From Streptomyces sp. CB02923 (GTDB lineage: Bacteria; Actinomycetota; Actinomycetes; Streptomycetales; Streptomycetaceae): a DNA stretch of 64,000 bases. A model generated the notes under the pieces. The model was not told the DNA's origin. It made no database searches and was given only the letters and a program-made list of their open reading frames with translations. Position 1 is the first letter of the stretch, and the number at the start of each line of letters is the position of its first letter. The translations under genes and the position numbers were made by a program. Where the stretch lies: assembly GCF_001905005.1 (NCBI RefSeq), contig NZ_LWKZ01000027.1, positions 372,001 to 436,000 of the forward strand, written 5' to 3'. Below are positions 28,005 to 36,110 of the stretch, one piece after another.

Positions 28005-28033
28005 TTGCACCGATCGGTGCCTGCTGGTTAGCT
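28005..28033 (+). promoter_or_regulatory. Promoter with palindromic operator for the sugar operon
   Basis: TTGCAC (28005-28010), 17 bases, then TTAGCT (28028-28033) give a plausible housekeeping promoter. The 14-bp perfect palindrome GCACCGATCGGTGC (28007-28020) covers the end of the -35 box and the spacer, so a bound repressor would block the polymerase. The next gene starts 93 bp downstream. Confidence 0.6.
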
Positions 28034-28081
28034 CTTGAGGGCTCCCGTCCGTCCGGTTCGGGGGCCCGGGAGCGGGCGCAA

Positions 28082-28113
28082 ACGGTTCTTCGGAACCGTG
28101 GACCGGTTCTTCG
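28082..28113 (+). other. Stem-loop and direct repeat in the 5' leader
   Basis: ACGGTTC-TTCG-GAACCGT (28082-28099) forms a 7-bp stem with a TTCG tetraloop. CGGTTCTTCG is repeated at 28083 and 28104. It lies in the leader of the solute-binding protein gene, 27-44 bp before its start. Confidence 0.5.
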
Positions 28114-28125
28114 AGGGGGTGGCCG

Positions 28126-29505
28126 GTGATGCGAGACGCAGCCGGCGAGGACACGGGCACAGCGGTCTCACGGGACGACGGCGGCACCCGGCACCCTGCC
28201 GGGACGACCCGACGCCGCCTCCTGCGCACCGGCGCCGCGCTGGCGGCCGGTGCCGCGGGCGCGCCGCTGCTCGGCGCCTGCCAGGCGTCGCAGGCCGACA
28301 GTGTGGGCGCCGACGGCCGGATCACCGTCGAGCTGTGGCACGGCCAGGCCGACACCGGCCGCAAGGCCATCCAGTCGCTCGTCGACGACTTCAACCGCGG
28401 GCAGTCGCGCATCCGGGTCGACGCCGGGGGCGGCGGGGTCGTGGCCGATGCCATGCTGCAGAAGGTGACGGCGGCGCTGGCAGCGGGCTCGTACCCGGAC
28501 ATCGCGTACGTCTTCGGGGCCGACCTGGCCCGGGTGGCCCGCAGCCCCCGCGTCGTCGACCTCACCGGCGCGCTGCGCGGCACCGCGTACTGGCCGCAGT
28601 TCTGGGACTCGGTGCGCGACGCGGTCGAACTCAACGGCCAGGTGCGGGCCGCGCCCGCCGTGCTGGACTCGCTGTGCGTCGTCTACAACAGGAAACTGTT
28701 CCGGCAGGCCGGGGTGCCGTACCCCAAGGCGGGCTGGACGTGGGACGACTTCGTCCGTACGGCACGTCTGCTGACCGACTCCCGCCGGGGCACCTTCGGT
28801 ACGAGCTGGCCCGGCACCGGCGACGAGGACACCGTGTGGCGGCTGTGGCCGCTGGTGTGGGACCTCGGCGGCGAGGTCATCGCCCCGGACGGGCACAGCA
28901 TCGGCTTCCAGGACGTCGGGGAGCGGGCGCTGGGCACCCTGGCGCAGCTCGCCGCCGACAAGAGCGTCTACGTGGACCCCAAGCCGGGCAGCGAGCAGAT
29001 GCACCAGGTCTTCATCGGGGGCCGGATGGGCATGATGGCCACCGGCCCGTGGGAGCTGCCGGACATCGTCGACGGCAAGGTCGACTACGACGTGGTGGCG
29101 CCGCCGACGTACAGCGGACGGCCGTGCACGATCGCCGGTCCCGACACGTGGACCGTCTTCGACAACGGCCCGGTGCGCTCGCGGGCGGCGGTCGAGTTCC
29201 TGCGCTGGCTGGGCGACCCGGCGCAGGACGTGCGGTGGGCGCTGGGCGGCGGCAGTCTGCCGCTGAGCAAGGCGTCGGCCGCGCGCCCCGAATGGCGGCG
29301 GCACTCGGCGCGGACCACCGGGCTGCCGGTGTTCACCACCGCGCTGGACACCGCGCGGGTCCGGCCCGTCCACCCGGCGTATCCGCAGATATCGCAGGCG
29401 GTCGGCGAGGCGGTCGTGGCGGTGCTGCTGGGCCGCAGCTCCCCCGCCGAGGCGCTGCGCGCCTGTGCCGAGAAGGCCGACGCGGCCCTGTTGATTCCCC
29501 GATGA
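28126..29505 (+). CDS. ABC transporter solute-binding lipoprotein (carbohydrate type)
   Basis: 459 residues. The N-terminus has a Tat motif (T-T-R-R-R-L-L-R, residues 27-34) followed by the lipobox L-L-G-A-C with Cys52 as lipidation site. The mature part has family 1 features: V-E-L-W-H-G-Q near residue 67 and, near residue 300, G-R-M-G-M-M-A-T-G-P-W-E. It captures a sugar outside the membrane and delivers it to the two permeases that follow. The start may be GTG 28126 or ATG 28129. Its stop overlaps an ATG of the next frame, giving coupled expression. No ATPase gene is in the operon, so a shared MsiK-like ATPase is likely. Confidence 0.92.
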   Translation: MMRDAAGEDTGTAVSRDDGGTRHPAGTTRRRLLRTGAALAAGAAGAPLLGACQASQADSVGADGRITVELWHGQADTGRKAIQSLVDDFNRGQSRIRVDAGGGGVVADAMLQKVTAALAAGSYPDIAYVFGADLARVARSPRVVDLTGALRGTAYWPQFWDSVRDAVELNGQVRAAPAVLDSLCVVYNRKLFRQAGVPYPKAGWTWDDFVRTARLLTDSRRGTFGTSWPGTGDEDTVWRLWPLVWDLGGEVIAPDGHSIGFQDVGERALGTLAQLAADKSVYVDPKPGSEQMHQVFIGGRMGMMATGPWELPDIVDGKVDYDVVAPPTYSGRPCTIAGPDTWTVFDNGPVRSRAAVEFLRWLGDPAQDVRWALGGGSLPLSKASAARPEWRRHSARTTGLPVFTTALDTARVRPVHPAYPQISQAVGEAVVAVLLGRSSPAEALRACAEKADAALLIPR

Positions 29506-29561
29506 GACCGGACGACGCCCACGACGCAGTGTCCGGCCGCGGCCGGACGGGAGAGGGTGCC

Positions 29562-30665
29562 ATGCCGTCAGTGCCCCACGCGGGCCGCCGTACGACTCCG
29601 GGCCGTACAACCCCCCGCCGTACGCCGCCCGGCCGTACGACAGCACTCCGCACACCGGCGCGCCGTACGACACCGCGCGCCGTCACCCTGGACCCGCGCC
29701 GCGACGGCACCGGCAGGTGGCCCGGGGACCGGCCGCCGGGCTCCCGCGCGGCCCGAGGGCCCCGTACGCTCGCCGGCCGCGCCCGCCGGGAGAACGCCAC
29801 CGCCTGGGCCTTCATCAGCCCGTCCGTCCTGATCATCCTCGGTCTGAGCATCGTCCCCGTCGTCTGGTCGCTGCTGCTCTCCTTCCGGGCGGACGACCTG
29901 GTCACGCCGGGGCGCTGGGTGGGGCTGGACAACTACCGCGCGCTGGTGCGGGATCCGGGCTTCCGTACGGCGGTCGGGAACACCCTGGTGTACGCGGGCC
30001 TGTACGTGCCGCTGAGCCTGATCGGCGGGCTGGGTCTCGCGCTGGCGCTCAACCGCCGGATCCGGCTGATCGGCCTCTACCGGACGTTGATCTTCATTCC
30101 GTTCGTGATCTCGGCAGCCGCGCAGGGCGTGCTGTTCTTCTTCATCCTCGACCCGCAGTTCGGTGTGGCCAACTCCCTGCTGCACCACCTGGGCGTCTCC
30201 CCGCAGGGCTTCCTCTCCGATCCCGGGCAGGCGCTGTACCTGCTGGTGCTCATCTCGCTGTGGAGCGGGGTCGGCTTCTGCGTCGTCGTCTACCTGGCCG
30301 CGCTCCAGGACGTACCGCCCGAACTGATCGAGTCGGCGCGGCTGGACGGCGCGAGCCGGCTGCGGGTGCTGTGGCACATCAAGCTGCCCTCGCTGACGCC
30401 GGTGACGGTCTTCCTGCTGCTGTGGCAGCTGATCACCGCGCTCCAGGTGTTCGACCTGATCTATGTGACCACGAAGGGCGGCCCGCTGGGGTCGACCACC
30501 GTCATCGTCTACTTCGTGTGGGAGCAGGCGTTCCAGATGTTCACCGCCGGATACGGGGCCGCCGCCGCGTACGTCCTCGCGGTCGCCCTGCTCGTCGTGG
30601 GCACCGCCCTGCGCCTGTACCGGCGGCGCCGGCCGGGCGCCGCGCCGGACGGAGCGGTCCGTTGA
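29562..30665 (+). CDS. Sugar ABC transporter permease (MalF type)
   Basis: 367 residues from ATG 29562, which has GGGAGAGGG 4 bases upstream; an in-frame ATG at 29502 overlaps the previous stop (ATGA) and would add 20 residues. Residues about 1-80 are an unusual Arg/Thr/Pro-rich cytoplasmic tail with repeated R-T-T-P / R-R-T-P units. Six membrane segments follow. The EAA loop that contacts the ATPase is P-P-E-L-I-E-S-A-R-L-D-G-A-S near residue 255. It works with the next gene as a heterodimeric channel. Confidence 0.92.
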   Translation: MPSVPHAGRRTTPGRTTPRRTPPGRTTALRTPARRTTPRAVTLDPRRDGTGRWPGDRPPGSRAARGPRTLAGRARRENATAWAFISPSVLIILGLSIVPVVWSLLLSFRADDLVTPGRWVGLDNYRALVRDPGFRTAVGNTLVYAGLYVPLSLIGGLGLALALNRRIRLIGLYRTLIFIPFVISAAAQGVLFFFILDPQFGVANSLLHHLGVSPQGFLSDPGQALYLLVLISLWSGVGFCVVVYLAALQDVPPELIESARLDGASRLRVLWHIKLPSLTPVTVFLLLWQLITALQVFDLIYVTTKGGPLGSTTVIVYFVWEQAFQMFTAGYGAAAAYVLAVALLVVGTALRLYRRRRPGAAPDGAVR

Positions 30666-31555
30666 CCGCGCCCGCTGCCGTGCCGCCCCGGGCCGCGCGT
30701 TCGCGCGAAGCCACCGCGCCGCGGCGCCCGGCCCGGCGCCGTCGGCTGCCCTTCAGCGCCTGGCACCTGCTGCTCGCGCCGCTGTCGCTGGGCTTCGCGC
30801 TGCCGCTGGTGTGGCTGGTGCTCAGTTCGGTGATGACCAACGCGGAGATCAACCGCTTCCCGCCGTCGCTGTGGCCGTCCGGCATCGACCTCGGCGGGTA
30901 CGACTACGTGCTGGGCAACGCGATGTTCCCGCGGTGGTTCGCCAACTCCTCGGTCGTGGCGGTCACCGCGGTGCTCTCCAACCTGCTGCTCGGCTCGCTG
31001 GGCGGCTACGCCTTCGCCCGGATGCGGTTCGCCGGGTCCCGGCTGCTGCTCGGGCTGATGCTGGCGACCATGGTCGTCCCGTTCCAGCTCACCATGATCC
31101 CGACGTTCCTGGTGATGAAGCAGCTGGGGCTGATCGACACGCTGGGGGCGCTGATCGTGCCGTCCCTGGTCACGCCGTTCGCGGTCTTCCTGTTCCGGCA
31201 GTTCTTCCTGGCGCTGCCCCGGGAGCTGGAGGAGGCGGCGTGGATCGACGGCTGCTCGCGGCTGCGGGTGCTGTACTCCGTCGTCCTGCCGCTGGCCCGC
31301 CCGGCGCTGGCCACCGTCGCCGTACTGACCTTCCTGACCACCTGGAACGATCTGACCTGGCCGCTCATCGCGATCAACCACGACACCCAGTACACGCTCC
31401 AGCTGGGGCTGACGACCTTTCAGGGTCAGCATCACAACCGGTGGTCGGCGATCATGGCGGGCAATGTGATCACGGTGCTGCCGGTCCTGGTGGCGTTCCT
31501 CTTCGCGCAGAAGACCTTCATCCAGTCGCTGACGTCCAGCGGGCTGAAGGGGTAG
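30662..31555 (+). CDS. Sugar ABC transporter permease (MalG type)
   Basis: 297 residues from a TTG start that overlaps the previous stop as TTGA, with GGAG about 9 bases upstream. Arg-rich N-terminus, six membrane segments, and the EAA loop P-R-E-L-E-E-A-A-W-I-D-G-C-S near residue 190. It forms the channel with the preceding permease. There is no other in-frame start nearby, and the long upstream continuation would lie inside the first permease gene. Confidence 0.92.
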   Translation: MTAPAAVPPRAARSREATAPRRPARRRRLPFSAWHLLLAPLSLGFALPLVWLVLSSVMTNAEINRFPPSLWPSGIDLGGYDYVLGNAMFPRWFANSSVVAVTAVLSNLLLGSLGGYAFARMRFAGSRLLLGLMLATMVVPFQLTMIPTFLVMKQLGLIDTLGALIVPSLVTPFAVFLFRQFFLALPRELEEAAWIDGCSRLRVLYSVVLPLARPALATVAVLTFLTTWNDLTWPLIAINHDTQYTLQLGLTTFQGQHHNRWSAIMAGNVITVLPVLVAFLFAQKTFIQSLTSSGLKG

Positions 31556-31652
31556 CCCCGGCCCCCGCCCGTACCGACCCCCCTCATCCGGCCCCAGCCC
31601 CAACCCCAGCCCCGGACCCGGCCCCAACTCCCGCCCCGCCCCGGAGGTACCC

Positions 31653-32642
31653 GTGCCCCGCTCCTTCGACCTCCTCGTGATCGGCGACGCCAACCCCGAC
31701 GTGGTCGTCGGCCCCGTCCCGCGCACCCTGGAGTACGGGCAGCGCGAGCAGCTCGTCGCCACGGGAAGCCTGCTGACGGGCGGTTCCGCCGCGATCACGG
31801 CCTGCGGCGCGGCGCGGCTGGGGCTGCGCGTGGCCTTCGCCGGGCGGGTCGGTGACGACGCCGCGGGCGCCTTCGTCCGTACGGCACTGGCCGGGCGCGG
31901 CGTCGATGTCTCGGCGCTGGCCACCGACCCGGAACTGCCCACCCCGCTCACCACCGTCCTCACGCGCGGCGACGACCGCGCCATTCTCACCGCCTCCGGC
32001 TGCCTGACCGCCACCGGGCCGCAGGACGTGCCGGACCGGCTGCTGGCCGAGTCCCGGCACGTCCACGCCGGATCGTTCTTCCTGATGCCGCGCCTGGCCC
32101 GGTCGCTCGGTGACCTCTTCGCGCGGGCCCGCGGACACGGCGCGGCCACCTCCCTGGACACCAACGACGACCCCGCGCAGCGCTGGGACGCCGAACTCCT
32201 CGGCCCGGTCCTGAAGTCCACCGACGTCCTGCTGCCGAACGCGGCGGAGGCGCGGGCGCTGGCCGCGGCGCTGGCTCCCGGGCCGCCGGAAGGCGACGGC
32301 CCCGGAACCGGCCCGGCCGCCGCTGCCGCCGCCCTCGCCCGCCTCGGCCCGCTGGTCGTCGTCAAGGACGGCGCGGACGGCGCGCTCGCCCACGACGGCG
32401 TCACGCTGACCCGTACCGCCGCCGTCCCCGTCGAACCGGTGGACAGCGTCGGCGCCGGCGACAGCTTCGACGCCGGTTTCATCGCCGCGGTCCTGCACGG
32501 CATGGACCTGCCCGCGGCGCTCTCCTTCGCCGCGGCCTGCGGCGCCCTGTCCACCCGCGCCCACGGCGGTACGGCGGCCCAGCCCACCCGGGACGAGGCC
32601 CGTGCCGCCGCCCTCACGACCCGACCAGGGAGCCACGCATGA
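31653..32642 (+). CDS. PfkB-family carbohydrate kinase
   Basis: 329 residues, GTG start with GGAGG 7 bases upstream. Ribokinase/PfkB fold: the N-terminal glycine pair L-L-T-G-G-S-A-A near residue 42, D-T-N-D-D near residue 168, and the anion-hole/catalytic motif G-A-G-D-S-F-D-A-G-F near residue 270, with the catalytic Asp. It would phosphorylate a sugar entering through the adjacent ABC system. The 97-bp gap before it is a C-rich tract. The sugar is unknown. The C-terminus overlaps the GH4 gene by 4 bp. Confidence 0.9.
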   Translation: MPRSFDLLVIGDANPDVVVGPVPRTLEYGQREQLVATGSLLTGGSAAITACGAARLGLRVAFAGRVGDDAAGAFVRTALAGRGVDVSALATDPELPTPLTTVLTRGDDRAILTASGCLTATGPQDVPDRLLAESRHVHAGSFFLMPRLARSLGDLFARARGHGAATSLDTNDDPAQRWDAELLGPVLKSTDVLLPNAAEARALAAALAPGPPEGDGPGTGPAAAAAALARLGPLVVVKDGADGALAHDGVTLTRTAAVPVEPVDSVGAGDSFDAGFIAAVLHGMDLPAALSFAAACGALSTRAHGGTAAQPTRDEARAAALTTRPGSHA

Positions 32643-33982
32643 CCAGCACCACCCCGACCGGCCGCACCGGCACCGGCACCGTGAAGATCGCCTTCATCGG
32701 CGCCGGCAGCGTCGTGTTCACCCAGGGCCTCCTCGCCGACCTGCTCGCCTTCCCCGAGCTGCGGCGCATCCACGTCGCCCTGCACGACATCGACCCCGAG
32801 CGCCTCGCCACCGCCGAGGGCGCGGCCCGCCACATCGCCGCCACGCGCGGCGCCGAGCCGGTCGTCACCGCGCACCTCGACCGCCGCGCGGCCCTGGAGG
32901 GCGCGGACTTCGTCATCAACACCGTGCAGGTCGGCATGAACGAGGCCACCCGTACGGACTTCGGCATCCCCGCCCGCTACGGGCTGCGCCAGACCATCGG
33001 CGACACCCTCGGCATCGGCGGCATCTTCCGCGCCCTGCGCACCTTCCCGCTGCTGCGTGCCCTCGCCGACGACATCGCCGAACTCTGCCCGGACGCCTGG
33101 CTGCTGAACTACACCAACCCGATGGCGATGAACGTGATGTACCTGGACCGGGCCACGCCACTGCGCCGCGTCGTCGGCCTGTGCCACTCGGTCCACTGGA
33201 CCGTACGGGACCTGGCCGAACTGCTGGACGTCCCGTACGAGGAGATCTCCTACCTGGCCGCCGGCGTCAACCACCAGGCCTGGGTGCTGCGCTTCGAACG
33301 GGACGGGCAGAACCTCTACCCGCTCCTCGACGACGCGATCTCCAAGGACCCGCAGCTGCTGCGCCGGGTACGCGTGGACATGTACCGCAGGCTCGGCTAC
33401 TACCCGACCGAGACCAGCGAGCACTCCTCCGAGTACGTGCCCTGGTACCTCCACCACGACAGCGAGGTGGAGCGGCTGCGGCTGCCGATCGGCACATACC
33501 TGGACATCATCGAGGAGAACACCGCCGAGTACGAGCGGACCCGGGACGCGCTCGCCACCGGATCACCGCTGCCGGTGGAGGGGACGATGGAGTACGCGCC
33601 GCAGGTCATCCACAGCATCGTCTCCGGCACCCCGCGCACGGTCTACGGCAACGTCCCCAACCGCGGGCTGGTGGACAACCTGCCCGGCGCCGCGGTGGTG
33701 GAGGTGCCGTGCCTGGTGGACTCGCTGGGCGTCCAGCCCACCCGGGTCGGCGCCCTGCCGCCGCAGTGCGCGGCCCTGAACCGGGCCTACGCGAGCGCCA
33801 ACGAACTCGTCGTACGGGCGGCGGTGGAGGGCGAGCCGCGGCACATCCGGCACGCGGCCATGACGGACCCGGCCACCGCGGCCGCGCTGCCCGTGGAGCG
33901 CATCTGGGACCTGTGCGACGACCTCGTACGCGCCCACGCCGACCTGCTCCAGCCGGAGCTGCGGGAGGTGCTGGGGCACTGA
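32639..33982 (+). CDS. Glycoside hydrolase family 4 (alpha-galactosidase or 6-phospho-glycosidase type)
   Basis: 447 residues. NAD-dependent glycosidase with N-terminal F-I-G-A-G-S-V-V-F-T (NAD binding), L-N-Y-T-N-P-M near residue 157 and the metal-binding pair Cys182-His183 in G-L-C-H-S-V-H, then G-V-N-H-Q-A-W near residue 208. GH4 enzymes oxidise and eliminate at the sugar using NAD and Mn2+. Sequence style is nearer to the AglA/MelA alpha-galactosidase group than to CelF-like enzymes, but the substrate is not certain. ATGA overlap with the kinase. Together the operon points to uptake, phosphorylation and cleavage of a plant-derived oligosaccharide. Confidence 0.88.
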   Translation: MTSTTPTGRTGTGTVKIAFIGAGSVVFTQGLLADLLAFPELRRIHVALHDIDPERLATAEGAARHIAATRGAEPVVTAHLDRRAALEGADFVINTVQVGMNEATRTDFGIPARYGLRQTIGDTLGIGGIFRALRTFPLLRALADDIAELCPDAWLLNYTNPMAMNVMYLDRATPLRRVVGLCHSVHWTVRDLAELLDVPYEEISYLAAGVNHQAWVLRFERDGQNLYPLLDDAISKDPQLLRRVRVDMYRRLGYYPTETSEHSSEYVPWYLHHDSEVERLRLPIGTYLDIIEENTAEYERTRDALATGSPLPVEGTMEYAPQVIHSIVSGTPRTVYGNVPNRGLVDNLPGAAVVEVPCLVDSLGVQPTRVGALPPQCAALNRAYASANELVVRAAVEGEPRHIRHAAMTDPATAAALPVERIWDLCDDLVRAHADLLQPELREVLGH

Positions 33983-33986
33983 GTCC

Positions 33987-34017
33987 GACGCCCGCTCCGG
34001 CCCCTGGGCCGGGCGTC
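33987..34017. terminator. Hairpin terminator after the sugar operon
   Basis: GACGCCCG (33987-33994) pairs with CGGGCGTC (34010-34017), with further pairing possible inside the loop. It lies between the convergent GH4 and GNAT genes. Confidence 0.65.
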
Positions 34018-34038
34018 CGCGTGCCGGGCCCGGCGCCG

Positions 34039-34545
34039 CTACCGGAAGCCGAGCGCCATCCAGTTGCCGGGCTCGGACAGGGGCTCGAAGCCCACGCGGG
34101 CGTAGACGTCGTGGGCGTCGCCCGTCGCCAGCAGGATGCGGCTCAGGCCGTACGGCGCCAGATGGTCACGGATGTGGGCGGTGAGGGCCGTGCCGAGGCC
34201 CTTTCCGCGGGCAGCGGGGGCGATGTAGACGTCGCAGAGCCAGGCGAAGGTGGTGCGGTCGGTGATGACGCGGGCGTAGCCGACCTGCCGTCCCCCGCCG
34301 TGCCCGTCCGTTGCCCCGCCGGAAGCTGTCTCGTACAGGCCGAAGTTGAGCGAGCCCGCCGCCGCCCGGTCCTGCCGTTCGCGGGGGCGGCCGAGGGCCC
34401 AGTAGGCGTCGGTGGACAGCCAGTGGTGGATCAGGGCCAGGTCCAGCCGGTCCGGGTCGGTGGAGACCTCGTAACCGGGCGGAAAGCCGTCGGACACGGC
34501 CTCGTGGGCGTCCGCGCCCGGAGCGTCGGGGGTGCTGTCGTTCAT
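34039..34545 (-). CDS. GNAT-family N-acetyltransferase
   Basis: 168 residues from the ATG at 34545. Characteristic parts are L-C-D-V-Y-I-A-P-A-A-R-G-K-G-L-G-T-A-L (acetyl-CoA loop R-G-K-G-L-G) near residue 115 and V-Y-A-R-V-G-F-E-P-L near the end. No clear ribosome-binding site precedes the ATG, so the start is uncertain by a few codons. It follows the MocR gene on the same strand with an 83-bp gap. Substrate unknown. Confidence 0.8.
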   Translation of the reverse strand: MNDSTPDAPGADAHEAVSDGFPPGYEVSTDPDRLDLALIHHWLSTDAYWALGRPRERQDRAAAGSLNFGLYETASGGATDGHGGGRQVGYARVITDRTTFAWLCDVYIAPAARGKGLGTALTAHIRDHLAPYGLSRILLATGDAHDVYARVGFEPLSEPGNWMALGFR

Positions 34546-34628
34546 GGACGGAGGCTCGCAGAGGCGCGCGCCGGAGTCGAACGGATTACCTTTCAGCCCG
34601 CCTGCCGCCGCCCTGCCCGGCCCCCGGA

Positions 34629-36110
34629 TCACCCGTGGACCCGCCCGGCCCCCGGCACTTCCTCGTACGCCGTCCGCAACCGCCGTGCCCCCTCGACCAG
34701 TTCCGCCGTTCCGGCGGCCGAGGCGAACGTCAGGCGCAGGTGCGGGGCCGGGGGCTCGGCGGCGAAGTACGGGCGGCCGGGGGCGACCGCGACGCCCGCG
34801 CGCAGTGCCGCACCGGCGAGCGCCGCCTCGTCCGTACCGTCGGGCAGGCGCAGCCAGAAGTGGTAGCCGCCGGGCGGGACGACCTGCACACCGGGGCCCG
34901 GACCGGCGGGCTCCGGGGCGCCGAAGTGCAGCCGGAGCGCCGTGGCCAGCGCATCCCGGCGCACCGCCAGCTGGTGCGCGATGGCCCTGAGGTGGCGGCT
35001 CCACGCGGGGGAACCCACCAGCTCCAGGGCCGCTTCCTGAAGGGGCCTGGGGACGAAGAAGCTGTCCACGACCTGGATGGCGCGCAGCCGGTCGAGGACG
35101 GGTCCGTGTGCGGCGAGCGCACCCACGCGCAGGCTCGGCGAGGTGGCCTTGGTCAGCGAGCAGACGTGTACGACCGTGCCGTCCGGGTCGTCGGCGATCA
35201 GCGCGGGCGGCAGCGCGGGGGCGTCCTCGTGGACGAGCCGGCGCGCGAAGTCGTCCTCGACCACGAAAGCGCCGGCCGCGCGGGCGATCCGCAGCACCTC
35301 GGCCCGGCGCCCGGCGGCCAGCACCGCTCCGGTCGGGTTCTGGAAGAGCGGCTGGCAGACGAAGAGCCGGGCCCCGCTGGCCCGGAAGGCGTCGGCGAGC
35401 AGGTCGGTCCGTACGCCGTCGGCGTCCATCGGTACGGGTACGGGGCGCAGCCCGGACGCGCGGGCGGCGGCCAGCATGCCCGGGTACGTCGGCGACTCGA
35501 CGAGCACCGGCGCGCCGGGCGGGGCCAGGGCGCGCAGCGCCGCCGTCAGGGCGCTCTGGCCGCCCGCCGTCACCAGCACGTCGGAGCCCGCGACCGCGCC
35601 GCCGGGGCCGCCGATCTCGCGGGCGAACCAGGCCCGCAGTTCGGTGACGCCTTCCATCGGCGGCCGGCCCCAGGCTCCGGGGCGGCGTCCGGCCCGCGCG
35701 AGCGCGGCGGCGAGCGCGCGCTCGGGCTGGAGGGAGGGGTGCAGGTAGCCGCCGTTCAGCTCGATGACGCCGGGTGCGGGCTCGGCCAGGGTGGCCAGCA
35801 CGCCGGAGGCGTCCACGCCGCGCGGCGCGTGGTCGTCGGCCGCCTCCGCGCTCAGCGCGATCTCCTGCCAGGAGGTGTCCACCGGGCGGGCCTGCGGCCG
35901 GGCCTCGGCGCGGAAGGCTCCGGCGCCGGGCCGGGTGACGACCAGTCCCTCGGCCGTCAGCTCGGCCAGGGCGCGGGAGACGGTCACCGGGCTCACCCGG
36001 TGGCGTTCCACCAGGGTGCGGCTCGACGGCAGCTTCTCACCCGGAGAGTAGCGGTTGAGGCCGCTCCGGAGGGTGGAAGCCAGTTCGGCGACGCTGCTAC
36101 GCTCGTGCAT
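34629..36110 (-). CDS. MocR-family regulator (GntR HTH fused to aminotransferase domain)
   Basis: 493 residues. Residues 1-70 are a GntR winged helix (L-P-S-S-R-T-L-V-E-R-H-R-V-S-P-V-T-V-S-R-A-L). Residues 110-485 are a fold-type I aminotransferase domain with the PLP lysine in S-L-T-K-A-T-S-P-S-L-R-V-G. In this family PLP and an amino compound act as the signal instead of being catalysed. It is divergent from an EamA transporter gene with overlapping starts, so it most likely controls that transporter. The amino-acid or amine ligand is unknown. Confidence 0.9.
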   Translation of the reverse strand: MHERSSVAELASTLRSGLNRYSPGEKLPSSRTLVERHRVSPVTVSRALAELTAEGLVVTRPGAGAFRAEARPQARPVDTSWQEIALSAEAADDHAPRGVDASGVLATLAEPAPGVIELNGGYLHPSLQPERALAAALARAGRRPGAWGRPPMEGVTELRAWFAREIGGPGGAVAGSDVLVTAGGQSALTAALRALAPPGAPVLVESPTYPGMLAAARASGLRPVPVPMDADGVRTDLLADAFRASGARLFVCQPLFQNPTGAVLAAGRRAEVLRIARAAGAFVVEDDFARRLVHEDAPALPPALIADDPDGTVVHVCSLTKATSPSLRVGALAAHGPVLDRLRAIQVVDSFFVPRPLQEAALELVGSPAWSRHLRAIAHQLAVRRDALATALRLHFGAPEPAGPGPGVQVVPPGGYHFWLRLPDGTDEAALAGAALRAGVAVAPGRPYFAAEPPAPHLRLTFASAAGTAELVEGARRLRTAYEEVPGAGRVHG

